DNA from: Diplonema papillatum
Taxonomy: Eukaryota; Euglenozoa; Diplonemea; Diplonemida; Diplonemidae
DNA: 64,000 bases
Assembly (NCBI GenBank): GCA_030068145.1
Contig: JAPJBO010000152.1
Location: forward strand, 186,001 to 250,000
Direction of reading: 5' to 3'
The notes below the pieces were generated by a model. That model saw only the letters and a program-made list of their open reading frames with translations, had not been told where the DNA came from and did not search any database. Made by a program: the position numbers and the translations under genes. This document shows positions 29,041-41,573 of this stretch, in pieces. How positions within the stretch are numbered: position 1 is the first letter of the stretch; each line of letters begins with the position of its first letter.

Positions 29041-29352
29041 CGGCTGACCCCCCTCCCCCTCCCCCCCCCCAGGCTATTTTCACTGTGGAGGGGGGAGACG
29101 CTACCTGTCACACTCTAAGGTGGTCACCACGGTGGGCGGTCAGAAAAAAAAAATTTTTTTTTGCCCCAAATACCCCAAATACCACACTTTGGAAAATTTT
29201 TGTGGGCCCACTTTTGGCAGGGAATTTTGACCATTTCACCTTAGAGAATTTGACCACCCAGCCTCCAAGGCAACTGCACTGTAGAGGGGGGGGGTCTGGT
29301 TTATCCGGCCATCCGGCCAAAGTGGCTGATCCTTAACAAGAGCGCTGAAACC
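29041..29352. mobile_element. MITE-like element bounded by C/G runs
   Basis: Runs from a C-run plus AGGCTATTTTCACTGTGGAG to AACAAGAGCGCTG plus another C-run. A second copy is inverted at 55232-55632. Its centre has an A-run next to a T-run. Ends of the type CCCTGGGGG recur at other repeats in the window. Confidence 0.65.
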
Positions 29353-29575
29353 CCCCCAGGAATGACGAAAGATTGAGTTCAGGAGGGGACGGCAGGACGA
29401 TCAGCGAAGCCCTGTAGAGAGCAATAATGGTGCGAAAATGTGGTGCAGGAACAGCCGCACCTTAATGGAGTCGCGGTCGCCGATCCCCCGACCGCCAGCA
29501 TCATGTACCTGATGCGACGCGGAACGAAGTGCTAACAGCACCGCCCGGCGAATAGAGGGCCGCAAGAGTGGCAAA

Positions 29576-30137
29576 TTGACCGGTCGGGGGGTGCTTAGCA
29601 GCCAATGGGCAGTATCTGGTCCTTGCCGCGCCAGAGAAGCGAAGAAGCACGAGAGGCAGGGTTTGGCGGTTTTTACTGCAAATCGAGTGACGAAGGTGGC
29701 CACCTGGAACGCGCGTTCACTGCTGCTGTGTGCGCTCGGATCGGCGCCGCCCAGGCGGCTACCTACCTAAGTCTTGTAAAGATGGCTCCGTTCTCTTTCA
29801 GACTTGCTCTGGACTAGAACGGCACATACAACTACGCGGACGCCACGACGAGCAAGCAGGTGGAAGCGCCCGCAAGAAGCTGAGGCCGCAGCAGCCGCCT
29901 GCGAACGAGAGGCGGACAGGTGGACAGCCCACGAACCCAGCGGAGCCGCGAGACGAGCAGGGCAGGGAACATAGGGAAGTCGAGATCTCGGCCGCGGGGA
30001 ACAACCCGCGAGGGAGAAAAGGAAGTGCGCCGAATCATCTGGTGATTTCTCGAGCTCGTCGTCGAGCTGCGAGTGGACGTGAAGCGCGCACCGGAGACAA
30101 ACAGTACGCGGGGCAAGAAGCGACCGAAGCATGACAC
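29576..30137 (+). pseudogene. LINE ORF fragments (endonuclease start and zinc-finger-like part)
   Basis: One plus frame ends in ANRVTKVATWNARSLL, the typical first strand of the LINE APE endonuclease (TWNARSL). The adjacent frame (29730-30134) has FQTCSGLERHIQLRGRH, like half a C2H2 finger, followed by a basic, polar tail of about 90 residues. The frames are different, so this is decayed LINE sequence and not a working gene. Confidence 0.4.
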
Positions 30138-30233
30138 GACGCGTGCGAAGAGGTAGTCTGTAGCGGCTTGTGCAGTCTATTGTCAGATTGTTGCTGCATA
30201 TCAAGTTCAAACTACTACTACTACTACTACTCT

Positions 30234-30460
30234 TTTGTATAAGCACCTCAGCTGCCAGTTGCGAAATCTCAAAGGCGCCATCCGGCGCCACCTAGCGAAA
30301 GGTTGGCAAAGTGTACGACTCATCACATGCCGAGGACTCCCCACTGTCGAACAATTAGTCCAAATCCCAAAGGAGGCAAATGTGCTGTAGCCCAAACACA
30401 GATAAACTGAGTTTAGTGGCGGGCGTAAGCGTTCGACGAAAAAGACCCATGTTGTAGTTG
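30234..30460 (-). repeat. A-tailed dispersed repeat, minus copy with internal insertion
   Basis: The repeat's two ends (TTTTGTATAAGCACCT and TAGTGGCGGGCGTAAGCGTT) are about 90 bp farther apart than in other copies. The extra segment lies between about 30280 and 30370. Confidence 0.6.
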
Positions 30461-31395
30461 TATTGCTTTCTCCCCCTCCAGCCTCCGTCGAAATAAGCAC
30501 AAGGCAGTCTGTCTCGAGTATGCGTTGCGAACGCAAAAACAGCAGCAAACCGACCATTGGCGGCAGCTTCACGGCCATGCACAACAGCCATTTGCGAGAA
30601 TTTCGGTTTTGTGCTTCCACGACTCCGTATGGTATGGGCGTCAAGATTGGTGTCTATCTTTCGTGTTCTCTTCTTGACCCTGGTCATCGGCGCTCATGCT
30701 CCGTACTCCGGGGCTAGAAGCGACAGTTCTTACTCGTATTGCTGTTCGGAATGCGCTGGTCCGACCAGATGAGCTGTTCTGAACCGCTCATCTGCAACCA
30801 AATGTCACAACAATTCTTCTTTTCGAAGCGGTTGTAGAGGTTGCCTAATTGGTACCCCCGAAACCCCCGTTATGATTCGCGAAACGGTGGGGGCTACATG
30901 TTATAAGTGTTCTGGACTTTCTTTTGCCGTCAGTTAGTCACCAGCTGCATATGGAGTATCGAAATGTAGCCGTACTCCGTATTGCGTTGTTCCCGCGTAG
31001 TTTGTGCGGAGTTCTTGCGTACTTCGTTACTTCGGTTTTCGGGGGTACCACCAATCGATAATAAAAGAAGTTTCATTTTTCTTTTCACTCGCTGTAACAG
31101 CTAGTGTGTGAAAATTGAAGACCTTCTTTTTTATTATTCGTTGATAACTAAGAATCGTTATCCTTTCTCTTTTTTCTTTTTTTTTTTTTTTAGATGGGAC
31201 ACTTTGATACTGCCGCACCGCAGGTCAGAGTGCTGGGCGGGTGGGGGAAGGGAGGACGGAGGTTAGTACAGCGAGAGAATGGGCGGCAAAGAACTGCGGA
31301 AGCTTGTTTGAACAAAACTCGCCGAGGGGGGAGGAAAGGTGCTTGGTATAGACATGTGCTCGCCACCGCGCGGTTGCCGGCTGCGTCGTGTTTCT
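30461..31395. other. No gene recognised
   Basis: Nothing recognisable apart from a poly-T/poly-C stretch near 31160-31195. Confidence 0.4.
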
Positions 31396-31950
31396 CATAT
31401 TTCAACGCAGTGCTCTGCGCTATGGCTGCCACGGCACCGTTTACGTTTGGACGAACGGTAAATCTGTCTCCGATAACGTATCTGACGAAAACGGTCATAA
31501 AAAATGTCACGGATTCTGAATGAAGAGGCAACTGGGCGGTGCCTTCTTCTTTGGTCCTCTAAGCCACGGACACATAAGGCGGGCCATCGTCAGCTGTCTG
31601 CAGACAGGACAGCGGTGCGAGTCTGGTTTGACACAGGTGGCTGTTCGTAGCTCGTCACAACCAGGACCACCCGTGCTACTGGGGCGCAGGCAAATTCGCA
31701 CGGGTTCGAAAACGGCGTTGTCGTGAGAACCTTCCTTTATCGAGAGGACGTTGCAGCTCGCGATGGGCATGATGGGGCTGCTGCTCCTCATATTTCAACA
31801 CAGTGCTCTGCGCTATGGCTGTCACGGCACCGTTTACGTTTGGACAAATTAGTCACCGATAACGCGACAGCTGACCGTATTCATCTCGCTTTTTGGACGA
31901 AAACGGTCATAAGAAATCTCGGATTCTGAATGAAGAGGCAACTGGGCGGA
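31396..31950. repeat. Local direct duplication plus dispersed repeat
   Basis: 31396-31545 (TCATATTTCAACGCAGTGCT ... GAAGAGGCAACTGGGCGG) recurs at 31788-31950 with small changes. Between them lies a copy of the CTGCAGACAGGACAGCGG repeat (31560-31690) also found at 37.23, 52.36, 52.52 and 57.19 kb. Confidence 0.7.
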
Positions 31951-32062
31951 TCCTCTAGGTTTTGTTTGTGTTGCCGGCGATAATCGCTAAGTCAGCTGCT
32001 TGTGGCAGCTTTGTTTTTTTTTTAGCGTTTGTTGTGGTTTAGAGGTTTTTCTTCCAACTGTG

Positions 32063-32408
32063 CAGGGGTTATTCTAATCCCCGAAATTCGGGAAAAGCAT
32101 GGTTAAAAAGTCTGTAATATAGCCGGCAAGATTTTTATTTCCACGTTGAGCGAGGTTTTCTTAATGGCCTGCAATGCTGGTATGCGACCATCGTGGACGT
32201 GTTGCTGCTTCGCCACGTTGCTGTAGACCCCACCTGTGGGTCCTGCGGGTCCTGTAGCCTCCGTGTCTCTGGCCTTGCAAGCACAAAAAAAGTTCTCACC
32301 AGAAACTCCTCTGGTTAAAAAATCTTTTTTTAACCGGCCTGTTTTGAGAACACTTTTTTTTTTTTTTTGGTGAAGAAACCTTTTTTTAACCATGCAGGAT
32401 AATCCCTG
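32063..32408. mobile_element. hAT-like MITE, copy 1, with 8-bp target duplication
   Basis: 346 bp. Ends CAGGGGTTATTCT and, inverted, CAGGGATTATCCT. The target duplication CAACTGTG is at 32055-32062 and 32409-32416. The CAGGG end plus 8-bp duplication is the hAT signature. A second copy lies at 44127-44465. Confidence 0.92.
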
Positions 32409-32416
32409 CAACTGTG

Positions 32417-35400
32417 TCCAGGGAAGTAGCTTGAAACGTTGGTTATTGCTGGTTTTTTACTTTTCCGAATGTATGCGATATAATACGAAACTTTTATTTG
32501 AGGCTCTAAATTGAGCTTACTGAAAATGGTCCATGCTGAAGTAGACATGACTTGCGTATCATTAATCCAGCAAAACAGCAAAGGTCAGAAGTTGGGTACT
32601 GCATCTTCAGGGTACAAAATTGTCTCTTGAAAGTGCTCGATGCCGGCACCGAGGGTGTCTGATAGCCAACGAGTGAAGCTTCGTCGTCAATGTCTTGACG
32701 ACAGGTCGAAGAACGAGAAGGAACCATATCGAGGATCCGTTCCCACGCCCTTCCCAATTCAAGAAATGAGCTTGGGCATGGTTCCTTGCCAACCCTTCCG
32801 TGGACGCGCTTTCACATCGTGGCGTGAGCAGCACTTGAGGTTGCGGGGATGAGAAGCGGTGTTCCACAAGACTCGGTGTTCGCTACGTACGATCAATCAC
32901 CCGTCTATGCACAGGGACACATGGTGCCCAGAAACGACGTTGACGACGCAGCAGGGTTGCGTGCCGGGAGTGCACGCAAATCGGACAGTTAAAAGGTTAG
33001 GAGCTTTAAAACACGGTGAAAGAGAAGGAGACGAAGAAGGACAGGAAACAGTTCGATCCGCGGTCGTAACAACCGCAGCACAAGTCGAAGCTAGCTGAGC
33101 CACGATCCCGTCCGCTCAGCCCGTGTAGCTCCGGGCTCGTGTTCAGCGCAAGTGCCAATCCGATGCTGTGCTACGCCTTAATGCTTTCGTTTGGGCAATC
33201 GGTCTTGACACGCAGACCTGTGGCTCTGTAGTACTCGTGCAGGTTTTCCTGGGTGATTTTGCCTTGTTTTCGCATTCTGCAGCCGTTATTCCAACCCAAA
33301 CGAGCGTCCGACCACTTTTCCTGCATTTCCGGAGCCTCTTATGGCCACCTGAGTGGTAGGTTTCGAGTTTTGGGTTTCTGGCGACCCCCAGTTTGGGTTT
33401 CAGATGTTTTCCCTTAAGGTATTGCCCGCCCGATCGCCAGTGGTCCCGGCAGGATCTAGCTGCTGCGCCATCAGAGGATTCAGCCCATGCAAAGCGCCGT
33501 GCCGCGTAACTACAGGAAAGACCCCCGCACAATAAGGTTTTCGGTAGATGCGGACTGCTCTGCGAGAGTTACCCATCGTTGCACAGCAAAGCACTTACGC
33601 ACACTCACCTCCCACCGCCTATCTACGTGGCGTGTATCGAGGAATATTCAAGAGTGCGAATGCACTGTATGTGTAGTGACATCCCGCATGTGTTCTCAGA
33701 GCCAATCCTTTTCCCTAACTTACGAGTCCACTTGCTGACTTCCCTACAGTGCATCACAACGTGATTGTGTGAGTGTGACTACTATAACTGTTCCGGTTTG
33801 GGTGGGTCGAGGAGGCGGGTGTGGGTATGCTCGTGTGTGCGGGGTGTATCGAATCTCAACTACGGGTACCTCCGGGCTGCAGAGTAAAGCCCAGTGAGAG
33901 TGTGTGAAGGGTTTGTTCCATCAGAAGGTCTGCCGAGTCACTATCATCACAGAGGGCTACCGCAGGGGTGTTTATGGCTGACGGCTGGTAGCACACTCGT
34001 AAAGGGTACAAACTGAGCGCTCTGACGTGGATTGGTTGAAAATAGAAAATGGGCCAGGTAGGAAAATATAGCACACACGGCAGACAGGCATCCCCGAAGA
34101 GAAGAAGCGAATAATCGGAGCGCTTCATTGAGCTCCGACTGTCTCAATCGGGGACACGTTTACGCTGGCGCGTAACCTTTGGTTTGCCTTTTGCCTTCGG
34201 GGAAGTTCTACACGGTGGAGGAACTGAAGCTGGAAGAAAGAAAAACACGTGTCGCATGTGCATTTACACGCGGTCGCTTTTCAAGTGTGACCTGGGCGCC
34301 CCCTTCCTAACTCCAGCTTCTGCGGCTGGACGCACTAGATCGTGGAGCACAACATGTGGTAAAGGGGGTCGAATAATAACACTTATTTGACACGCGTCTG
34401 GTTGTCTAAAAACACTACCACTATTCGATCCTGCTACTGTGTTCGGCTACCCGAACTTTATTTAGTGAGGGTTGTAGATCGTGTAGCATAACATGTGGTA
34501 CGTTCCACAAGCGCAAAACGCAAGAGGACGCCGCGGTCCGGACGCGTTCCTCGGCGTCCGGTGTCATCCGAAGTCCGAGTCCACGCCGGCTGCCAGCCTC
34601 CGAACCGTATCCCAGCACGTACGTATACCATCCACCCGCTAGGTATCAGGGATGCTGCTGGTGCTACGTAGCAGGCGTCCTGCTAACGCCCTTGCTTCAG
34701 GGAGAGCCGTGCCCGCAGACACCCACTCAGGACCCATGGGTTGCTCTTCGGCAGAGGGGCAGTGTGAGGCCGCGCCAGACTTGTCGCCACCCCCCGGGGT
34801 ACGCCGTATTCCCTCGCAGCCACCTGCTGCTACCCGCGGTTGCGGCGGGCAAGGTCGCGGCGGCTTGGTGGTTCTTGCAGACCTTCTCGCACGTACACGT
34901 TTTAATAGTTCGCTTTTGGCTAGACAAGTGGCCACCAATGAGCCGAAACCACAAACGAACGACTACTACCAACCGCACTCAGAAACCCGTTGAACCGTTC
35001 GAAGGCCAATTATTTCCGCTACTTCTAAAGATAATGCTTAGAATGGAGTGCGTGTGAATCCATGTGGTTCACGTACTCAAAAAAAAAGAACTCCCTGCGA
35101 AGAACCCGCGAAGTGGGAGCTCGGCTTGCAGAACGTCCGAACCAATATATGGGCGCAGGGCGTGTTGGTTGTGAGAATGTTGAACTTGGGCACTCGCCAA
35201 CCCCACCTGCCCTGATCTGGCTGCAATGGCACCCTGCGGGCAAGGTCTATGGTGCAACTTGACATGATCCAAGCCCCGTGAAGGCTTGAAGCCAGTATTC
35301 TGTTCCCACGGCAATGAGAAAAAGCCAGCAACCCCCCGACTTGCGCTGCGAGTTTCGGAAGAAATCCGAGGCGTAGGCGCACCGGCAGGGCAAGGGAGAA

Positions 35401-36394
35401 AAGCTGCTTGTAGGCATTCGCCAATAGTATCAGCCCACTACGGATTTGGCAAGTCTGATGCGGTGAGGCATCCTGTGGGCAAGATCTATAGGACAACAAT
35501 TGTTCGTTCTCGACAAAATATTATGAGGAAAGTCCATGAAAACACGTACTCGCCTTTTTCGAGGTCAGTACCTCGGTCCTGCAGCTTGAGAAAAGACAAT
35601 ACAACATGAAGTGCGCTGCGCGTAGCGGGATAGGACATCCCAATGACATGCAGGCGTAACGGCTGGTAAGTGAGAATGCTGCTTATAGACATTCGCCGTT
35701 AGCCAACCGCATGGATCCTGTTTGTGGGCAAGATCAGTATGGTACAATTGAGAGCTCGTTCTCGATGAATTCGTCCATGTGTTATTCCACAAGCTCCTGC
35801 TACTGGGCTACGGAGTGACGTCAAAACATCCGTGAGAATCATGACCTCAGTTTGTCACCGGGATAGTAGGCAGAAGTCACATTCCACTTAATTTTCTGAT
35901 AACTCTCGGCGACGTCGAAGGGACACCGGACAAGAGCACCAGCTCAACTCCCTCGCATCGAAAGACGAGAACCCGGGCCGGTCGACTTCCCAACGCGTAG
36001 TAAGCGCAGCTACCAAGCAATAGCGAGACGGGGCATCATCAGCAGCCGTAGGATTTCTACGCATGTACTCCCTGCTGCCGTCGTGACCCTTTTCGAGTGA
36101 GCGAGAGAGAGACTGGTGCAGCGACGAAGAACAATGAGACTTATGAGAACAATGAGAAGCGAAAATGGTTCCCCCCACGCACATTTCATTTTGCGGTTCC
36201 GGCGATTATCGCGCAGTCAGTTGCCTGCGATGGCGTTTTCTTTTTTCCGATGAGAGGAGGCGGCCAGGTAGGAAAGGACGTACTTCTTAGAGGAGCGCTC
36301 CTGCACACAGGCGTTGCGGTGGGCAGGGTGGGTGCTGGCATCACACTTGTTCACCAATGGTTCGTTTACATGTTGAGATAATCATCCGTTGATA
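32417..36394. other. Gene-poor region, no gene recognised
   Basis: Only short frames. 33100-33240 resembles 40830-40960 (both hold GCCTTAATGCTTT / GCCTTGATGCTTT, GTTTGGG, AATCGGT, then CTGTGGCTCTG / CCGTGGCTCTG), so both are copies of an unknown repeat. 35240-35760 has three loose direct copies of a segment with CATTCGCCAA and GGGCAAGATCTAT. A GC-rich patch at about 34640-34880 has no recognisable protein. Confidence 0.45.
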
Positions 36395-36525
36395 GGACAG
36401 CCTACGAAGTAGGTTGGGACAGCCTGCGAAGTAGGTTGGGACAGCCTACGAAGTAGGTTGGGACAGCCTACAAAGTAGGTTGGGACAGCCTACGAAGTAG
36501 GTTGGGACAGCCTACGAAGTAGGGT
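36395..36525. repeat. 22-bp minisatellite
   Basis: Six copies of TTGGGACAGCCTACGAAGTAGG with single-base variants. Confidence 0.92.
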
Positions 36526-38476
36526 ATCGAGCCCCGTTGTCATCAAGAGCAATTTGCGTACATGTGGTAGCCGTTTTCCAGGCTCCCTTTCCGGAATCAA
36601 AATCCAACTCCAAATCTATAATCCACTAGCCCCGTCACCTCGCTACAGCTAACGACAGTTCGCTGTGCTGCTGTCAAAAGCTGGGTACGTGGAAGCTCTT
36701 GCGGGTGCTATCGAGGGCTGGCCCACATCTGTCGGTGGACCAAGTAGCTGAACTCTTCTTAAGAAGAGAAGGGTTTCTCACTGCTGGGTTTGGATCGCTC
36801 TTCTGCAGATTCTATTCGTCGTCATGCAGCTCGAGATCGTGGTGCAATGCTCACTGGCATATTCCACCGTTCCCGTTTTGTTGGCAGCAAGGTTCGCCAG
36901 CCGCAACGCGGCCGAACGAATCCGCAGTAAACTCTGCAAGAGGTTCACTCGGCAACTCCTTGCGGACATGCCTATCTTTTTGGAGTATTCTGAGGTTTAA
37001 ACGCTACCCCTTGCAGGACATGCATACTTTTGTGGAGTAAAGGTTCAAAGGACCGGTATTTTAAAGTCTCCGGACGGCGGGGCTGGGGGCGCCGGAGATG
37101 ACAGGGGAAGATCTTAGTTGAATGTTTCGGCGGGACACCGCGTGCATGTCTGATGCTACCATCAAGTCTTCTTCGAAACACCGGAAAATCCGTGGGGAGT
37201 GGGGTTGGGTACTGGTCCCGTCTGCGCTATAAGCCACGGACACATAAAGCGGACCATCATCAGCGCGGAACCTGAACGTCTGCAGACAGGACAGCGGTGT
37301 GCGTCTAGTTTGTCAGGCGGCTGTTCGTAGCTCGTCACAGCCAGGACCCGTGCTACTAGAGCAAAGGCGAATCCGTCACGGGGAGAATTGGGTTGGGTGG
37401 GGTGGCGGTTGTTTCTACTTCAACTTCCGGCTGAAAAGTCAGGGAGTTCCGAAGCGAAGCTCCGACTCTCAGGGTTTCCAATGGAAAAGACACGAAGAAG
37501 AACAAGAGTTCGTGCGCGATTTAAGCAAAGTTTCAATGGTTCGTTCGGGTTGACCCGCGGGCAACGTTCATTTTTTTTTAGTGGGAATAATCGAGTCGCA
37601 GCTCTCGGCAGTTCGCGAAAAAGAGGCTGCTCTATTTTTAATCGTACCGTTGTACGGAGGAGAAATACCCGACGTAGCTGCGTTGACTCCGAAAGGAAGA
37701 GGGAAGAGGGGCGAGCACAATACAAACACGAACTGATTTCTTCTTCGCTTACGCCACCGTGTGTGTTTTTTTTTTTCTTAATAACAATTAATTGTAAACA
37801 CGAAAGAGAACGCTGGCAGCGTGTTTGGGAGAAGTTTAGCCTACCGATCATATTCACTCACTATCACAACAGGCTAGTCCTCCCCCGGCACATACAAACA
37901 AAAACATGGCACTACCTTGGACTGACATCCTCGAGGGAGGAGTCGAATGGGGTGCTATCCCCGTCGTGAAACTTAACTCAGGACTTTTACCCCATACATG
38001 GTGCTAACTTGCGGCGAGGCAGACGCTCGTGAAGTGGTGAAAAAAAAAATCTACGAGCCGTGGTGCCATCCGAGGTAGTACATTTTTTTCCCCCCGCAGC
38101 TTGTCTGTGTGGGCCAGTCAGCTTCACTAGCATCAACGTTTGAGCACCTCGTGTGGCTTTTCAGTAGCTGGCTTGGAAACCAACCGTCCGTCGCAGTCAG
38201 CCTGCGCAATGCACTTCCACTTGTTCGTCCAGATCGAATGTCTCCGGCGCCGATCAACGTCTCTTCAAGATCAAGCAGCAGGGCATCCACTTAGTGAAAT
38301 GCGCGGGTTTCGCAGCACGTTTACATCACTTGAAGGAAGTCAAACTTTGAAACTTTGCTGTGAGCTTACGAAAATGGCGGTGGAGACCTCAAACTGTGAG
38401 ACTTCCAAAACTGGACGGAAAGGAGATGCAGAGGAAGCACGAGTTCAAGCCACGCGGACGTACAAGAGCAGTTGTG
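36526..38476. other. No gene recognised; dispersed repeats
   Basis: Holds the CTGCAGACAGGACAGCGG repeat at 37228-37375, a segment shared with 56.33-56.46 kb at about 37660-37790, and the 3880-3990 partner at 37797-37905. Confidence 0.5.
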
Positions 38477-38568
38477 TCGATTCATCGTGGGAATGCTAAG
38501 CGCGTAACGAACCACTCACCAGGAAGGTGTTGGACACCGGATTCCAAAGGAATCGGAAAACAAAAGTT
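38477..38568 (+). mobile_element. Isolated A-type end fragment of a retroelement-B relative
   Basis: 92 bp from TCGATTCATCGTGGGAATGC to AAACAAAAGTT match the A2-like segment of element B (14510-14600) with a few differences. No other part of the element is beside it, so it is a fossil fragment. Confidence 0.75.
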
Positions 38569-38639
38569 TGGTCGTGCGTGTTTTCTGATTTTGACACAGC
38601 ACAATGAAGTGCTGACAAGCATGAAGCGGTGGCGCAGTG

Positions 38640-38835
38640 CGTTATGAAGTGGTGAACTGGCGCAGTAAAGCATGAAGTGGTGACGATGAGGTGGCTAAGC
38701 GCAGTACGGCATGAAGTGGTGAGGTGAAGCGGTGAAGTGGCGAAGTAAGGCATGACGATGAAGTGGCTAAGCGCAGCAAGGCATGAAGTGGTGAAGCGGC
38801 AAGCAGTGAGTGCCATGATGAAGTGGTGAAGTGGT
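38640..38835. repeat. Degenerate GAAGTGGTG-type minisatellite
   Basis: Irregular repetition of GAAGTGGTGA, GGCATGAAG and AGTGGCTAAGCGCAG. Two larger halves (about 38690 and 38750) are similar to each other. Isolated GAAGTGGTGAAGTGGTG recurs near 39233. Confidence 0.8.
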
Positions 38836-39431
38836 GTTTTATTTCCCTTCTCTGGGCCCGCGCTAGCAGCGACGGACCTCGCTTAAGAAGAAAAACAGAG
38901 GGTTGGATGGAGAGGACGCAGGCGTGCGTCGGGGCCCGTGAGGAAGCACCGGCCACCTTGCAAGATGAGAATACCTGCCCTGGAAAGAAGCACCCTTTTA
39001 CTCGCGGGGGTAAGCACCCTTGCGGGGGAGCTCTCCCGTGTGCCTCCATGCGGAAGGACACTGGACCTTTTAAGAAGGCCGCGAGAGTCGGCTGAGCCGG
39101 GAGCTACCGGAGAAGGTGTGTATGTGCTTAGGTATTACAACCTGGTTCGATTGCGGGATAATAAAACCTCGGGGATAAAAGACTGCGTGTTTTTCCCGTT
39201 CAAGAAAAAAATAATAATAAACGCAAAATCGATGAAGTGGTGAAGTGGTGGTTAGCGCCATGTATGCTTTTTCCCTGTTGAACTACTTGTCACTCGACAC
39301 ACCGAAGCAAACCCCTATGGAAAAAAAAACGATCGTTTTGTGTTAACGATGCATCGTTGGTACTAAAAATTAGTAGTTGGCAGCGTACTGTGAGTTCCGC
39401 TAGTGCGCACAAACAAAAAAGGAAAAGCAAA

Positions 39432-40053
39432 ATGCCCGCACCCACCAAGGAGGATCTGGACTTGACCCAGGTGAAGTGGAAAGACGTCCCCGTTCCCGAG
39501 GAGCCTATCGGACCGAATAGGACAATGCCGGGGGAACAGTGCGTGTTCTACCCAACGTGCGACACCTTGCACTCCAGCGAGGTTACGTGTTGCAGATGCG
39601 GTGGTGTGGGAGACGCCGCTTGTCTGCAGAGCAGGCTGAAGGGCGGGGTAGCCGTGGCGAAGAAATTCGCCCTGCCGGAGGACGCCGCCGGGGTGGATCT
39701 GTCCTCCTTGCTGCTGGATCGTACACAAGGGAGGCCCCCTTATTGATCCGGACAGCATAAGGACGGATCCGGAGGACGGCCTATCCGGTCTGGAGGGGAT
39801 GACCTCCGCGGATGACTGCCTCCCGGAGGGTGCCCTCACACACCCCGACGCAGTGGTCAGGGCCCTTCCGGAGCGGCTTATGCAGACGACCGCTCGGATG
39901 CGGCTGATGGAACAGGACCGGGTGAGAGTTCCGCTGGAGGTCGACATTTGCCGTGTGGAATGGAAACCATTCCTAGGCTCGGCAGGAGGGGTAGAAACCC
40001 TCCTGACCCGCGTCAGGTCGTTTTTTTCAGGCCAAAACCACGAATTCTCGTAA
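39432..40053 (+). pseudogene. Unknown cysteine-containing protein remnant
   Basis: A plus frame from ATG at 39432 (MPAPTKEDLDLTQVKWKDVP) has a cysteine-rich patch QCVFYPTCDTLHSSEVTCC, RCGGVGDAAC, then LPEDAAGVDLSSLLLDRTQG. The coding character continues into a second plus frame to 40053 (LSGLEGMTSADDCLPEG ... VRVPLEVDICRVEWKP). The protein-like composition across both suggests a once continuous protein of about 200 residues. It is unclear whether it is a host gene or part of a mobile element. Confidence 0.4.
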
Positions 40054-40084
40054 ACGATCGTTTCCAATCCGTGTTGTACACCAA

Positions 40085-40740
40085 AGAAATGTGAAAACGG
40101 GTTTTTGCCTAGAGGCTTTTCGTGTTATTCTGCAGATGCTTTGGGCTATCTTTGTGTCTATGCTTTCAGTTGTCTTCTTAACCATGGTTAAGTGCGCAAA
40201 TGGTGTCAGCCGAAGCTGGTAAAGCTTCGGCGCCGCCCACGTTATGTTTGTTTAGCATTGAGTTCTTTTAAGTACATGAACCACATGGATTAGCATGCAC
40301 TGCCTTGAAAGTCAGGTTATCGGATGACGTCGTCACCTGCCATTGCGTCGTCAAGGTCGAGCATTTGTGGAGCTAGCGGGGTTTGGCTTTCTTGCGATTC
40401 CAGAGACTGAGTCGGCGAGTACGAGGGCGGGCACGTGTGTCCGTTTTTCACTTTCGAGGGCGTTGGTGTGCCCGTGGTCCCCGGTCGTTTCTGAGAGCTG
40501 CTTGCCCTCGGTACCTTCTTCTTCCTTCGATGCACCCCTGAGTCGGGGGTGGTCGCCTTCGTCTTCTTCCGCTTGCGGCCGGCGATCGGGCCTTCCTTCG
40601 GGGTGCCTAGCACCCTTTTGTTTAGCAGCGGCTGCCAAACATCCCGTGACACCGCGCGAGGTGGTAGAACGCTCTTTTCTTTTCTTTTCGATTGCTTTTG
40701 ATGGGGCATGCAGGCCTGAAATGCAAGAATGGAAAGAAGA
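40085..40740. repeat. Dispersed element family, long copy
   Basis: Starts GAAATGTGAAAACGGGTTTT, includes AAGCTGGTAAAGCTTCGGCG and GAACCACATGGATTAGCATG, and continues with CGGCTGCCAAACATCCCGTG. Two other copies (41893-42185, 54157-54490) lack the 310 bp at 40311-40620. That extra part completes a basic 130-residue minus frame (40709-40317, MPHQKQSKRKEKS), so the short copies may be deletion derivatives. Confidence 0.7.
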
Positions 40741-41532
40741 AGAAAAAGGCCGCTCCTGGTCCAGGAACGTTACGGTCAACCACAGAGTTTGCAAAGCTTG
40801 AGTCGGAGGCAGCACAGTGCTACAACCCCGTCCGCTCTGCCCTGCGGCTGACCGTCTCGACGAGCGCGAGCGCCAAGCCCCAAGGTGCGCCACGCCTTGA
40901 TGCTTTAGTTTGGGAAATCGGTAGCCACTTGACCCGTAGGCCCGTGGCTCTGCAGTACCGCCGAACACGTGAAGACTGGCTCCCGTGTAGCAGGCTTTCC
41001 CTGGTACCTGTACACCAAAGAAAAAAAGCTAACCCAACAACTTCCCGGTAGAGAAGACCTGACAAAGGAACCAACTGCCTTCGGGGGTGGGCTAGCCTGA
41101 CACTTGCTGTCGTCGGCGGGAATACTTGGGTCGCAGCTCTTGGCAAAGACTTTGTGTGTTTGTTGAACGCTTACGCCCGCCACTGAACCCAGATTCACCT
41201 GTGTTTCGTGTGGGCTACAGCACATTTACCTCCTTTGATATTTTGCAGCTGGCAGCCTCTTCAAGTATTTCCTACAAAGCAGGTGCTTATACAAAAAAAG
41301 AAGGTGGTTTTATGCCACGCCTTTTCTCACGAACGGGAGGGGTCGGTCCTGCTTTAGGTTAAGTTAGGTTCTCCCGACTCTACCTCTTGAGTCTGTGCTA
41401 ACTACGATTTCCGATAATCGTGGTTAGCACAAACTCAAGAGGTATAGCCAACTATTCCCTGCTGCAGTATTTGCAATACTTTCGAGGAGAAATAAGAGCT
41501 CGTCACTCGCACAACGCGGCTGATACAAAACT
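40741..41532. other. No gene recognised; repeats
   Basis: 40815-41030 is the relative of 33100-33240; 41155-41300 is an A-tailed dispersed repeat copy. An inverted pair near 41365-41445 (CTACCTCTTGAGTCTGTGCTAAC and its reverse) forms a hairpin. Confidence 0.5.
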
Positions 41533-41573
41533 AATGATGATGATGATGATGATGATGATGGTGATGATGATGG
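41533..41573. repeat. (ATG)n microsatellite
   Basis: Nearly pure triplet repeat of about 40 bp. Confidence 0.95.

Noticed and set aside
39363-40067. 234-codon minus frame overlapping 39432-40053
   Set aside because: The plus-strand reading has the more protein-like composition and a clear ATG context; the minus frame shows no motif.
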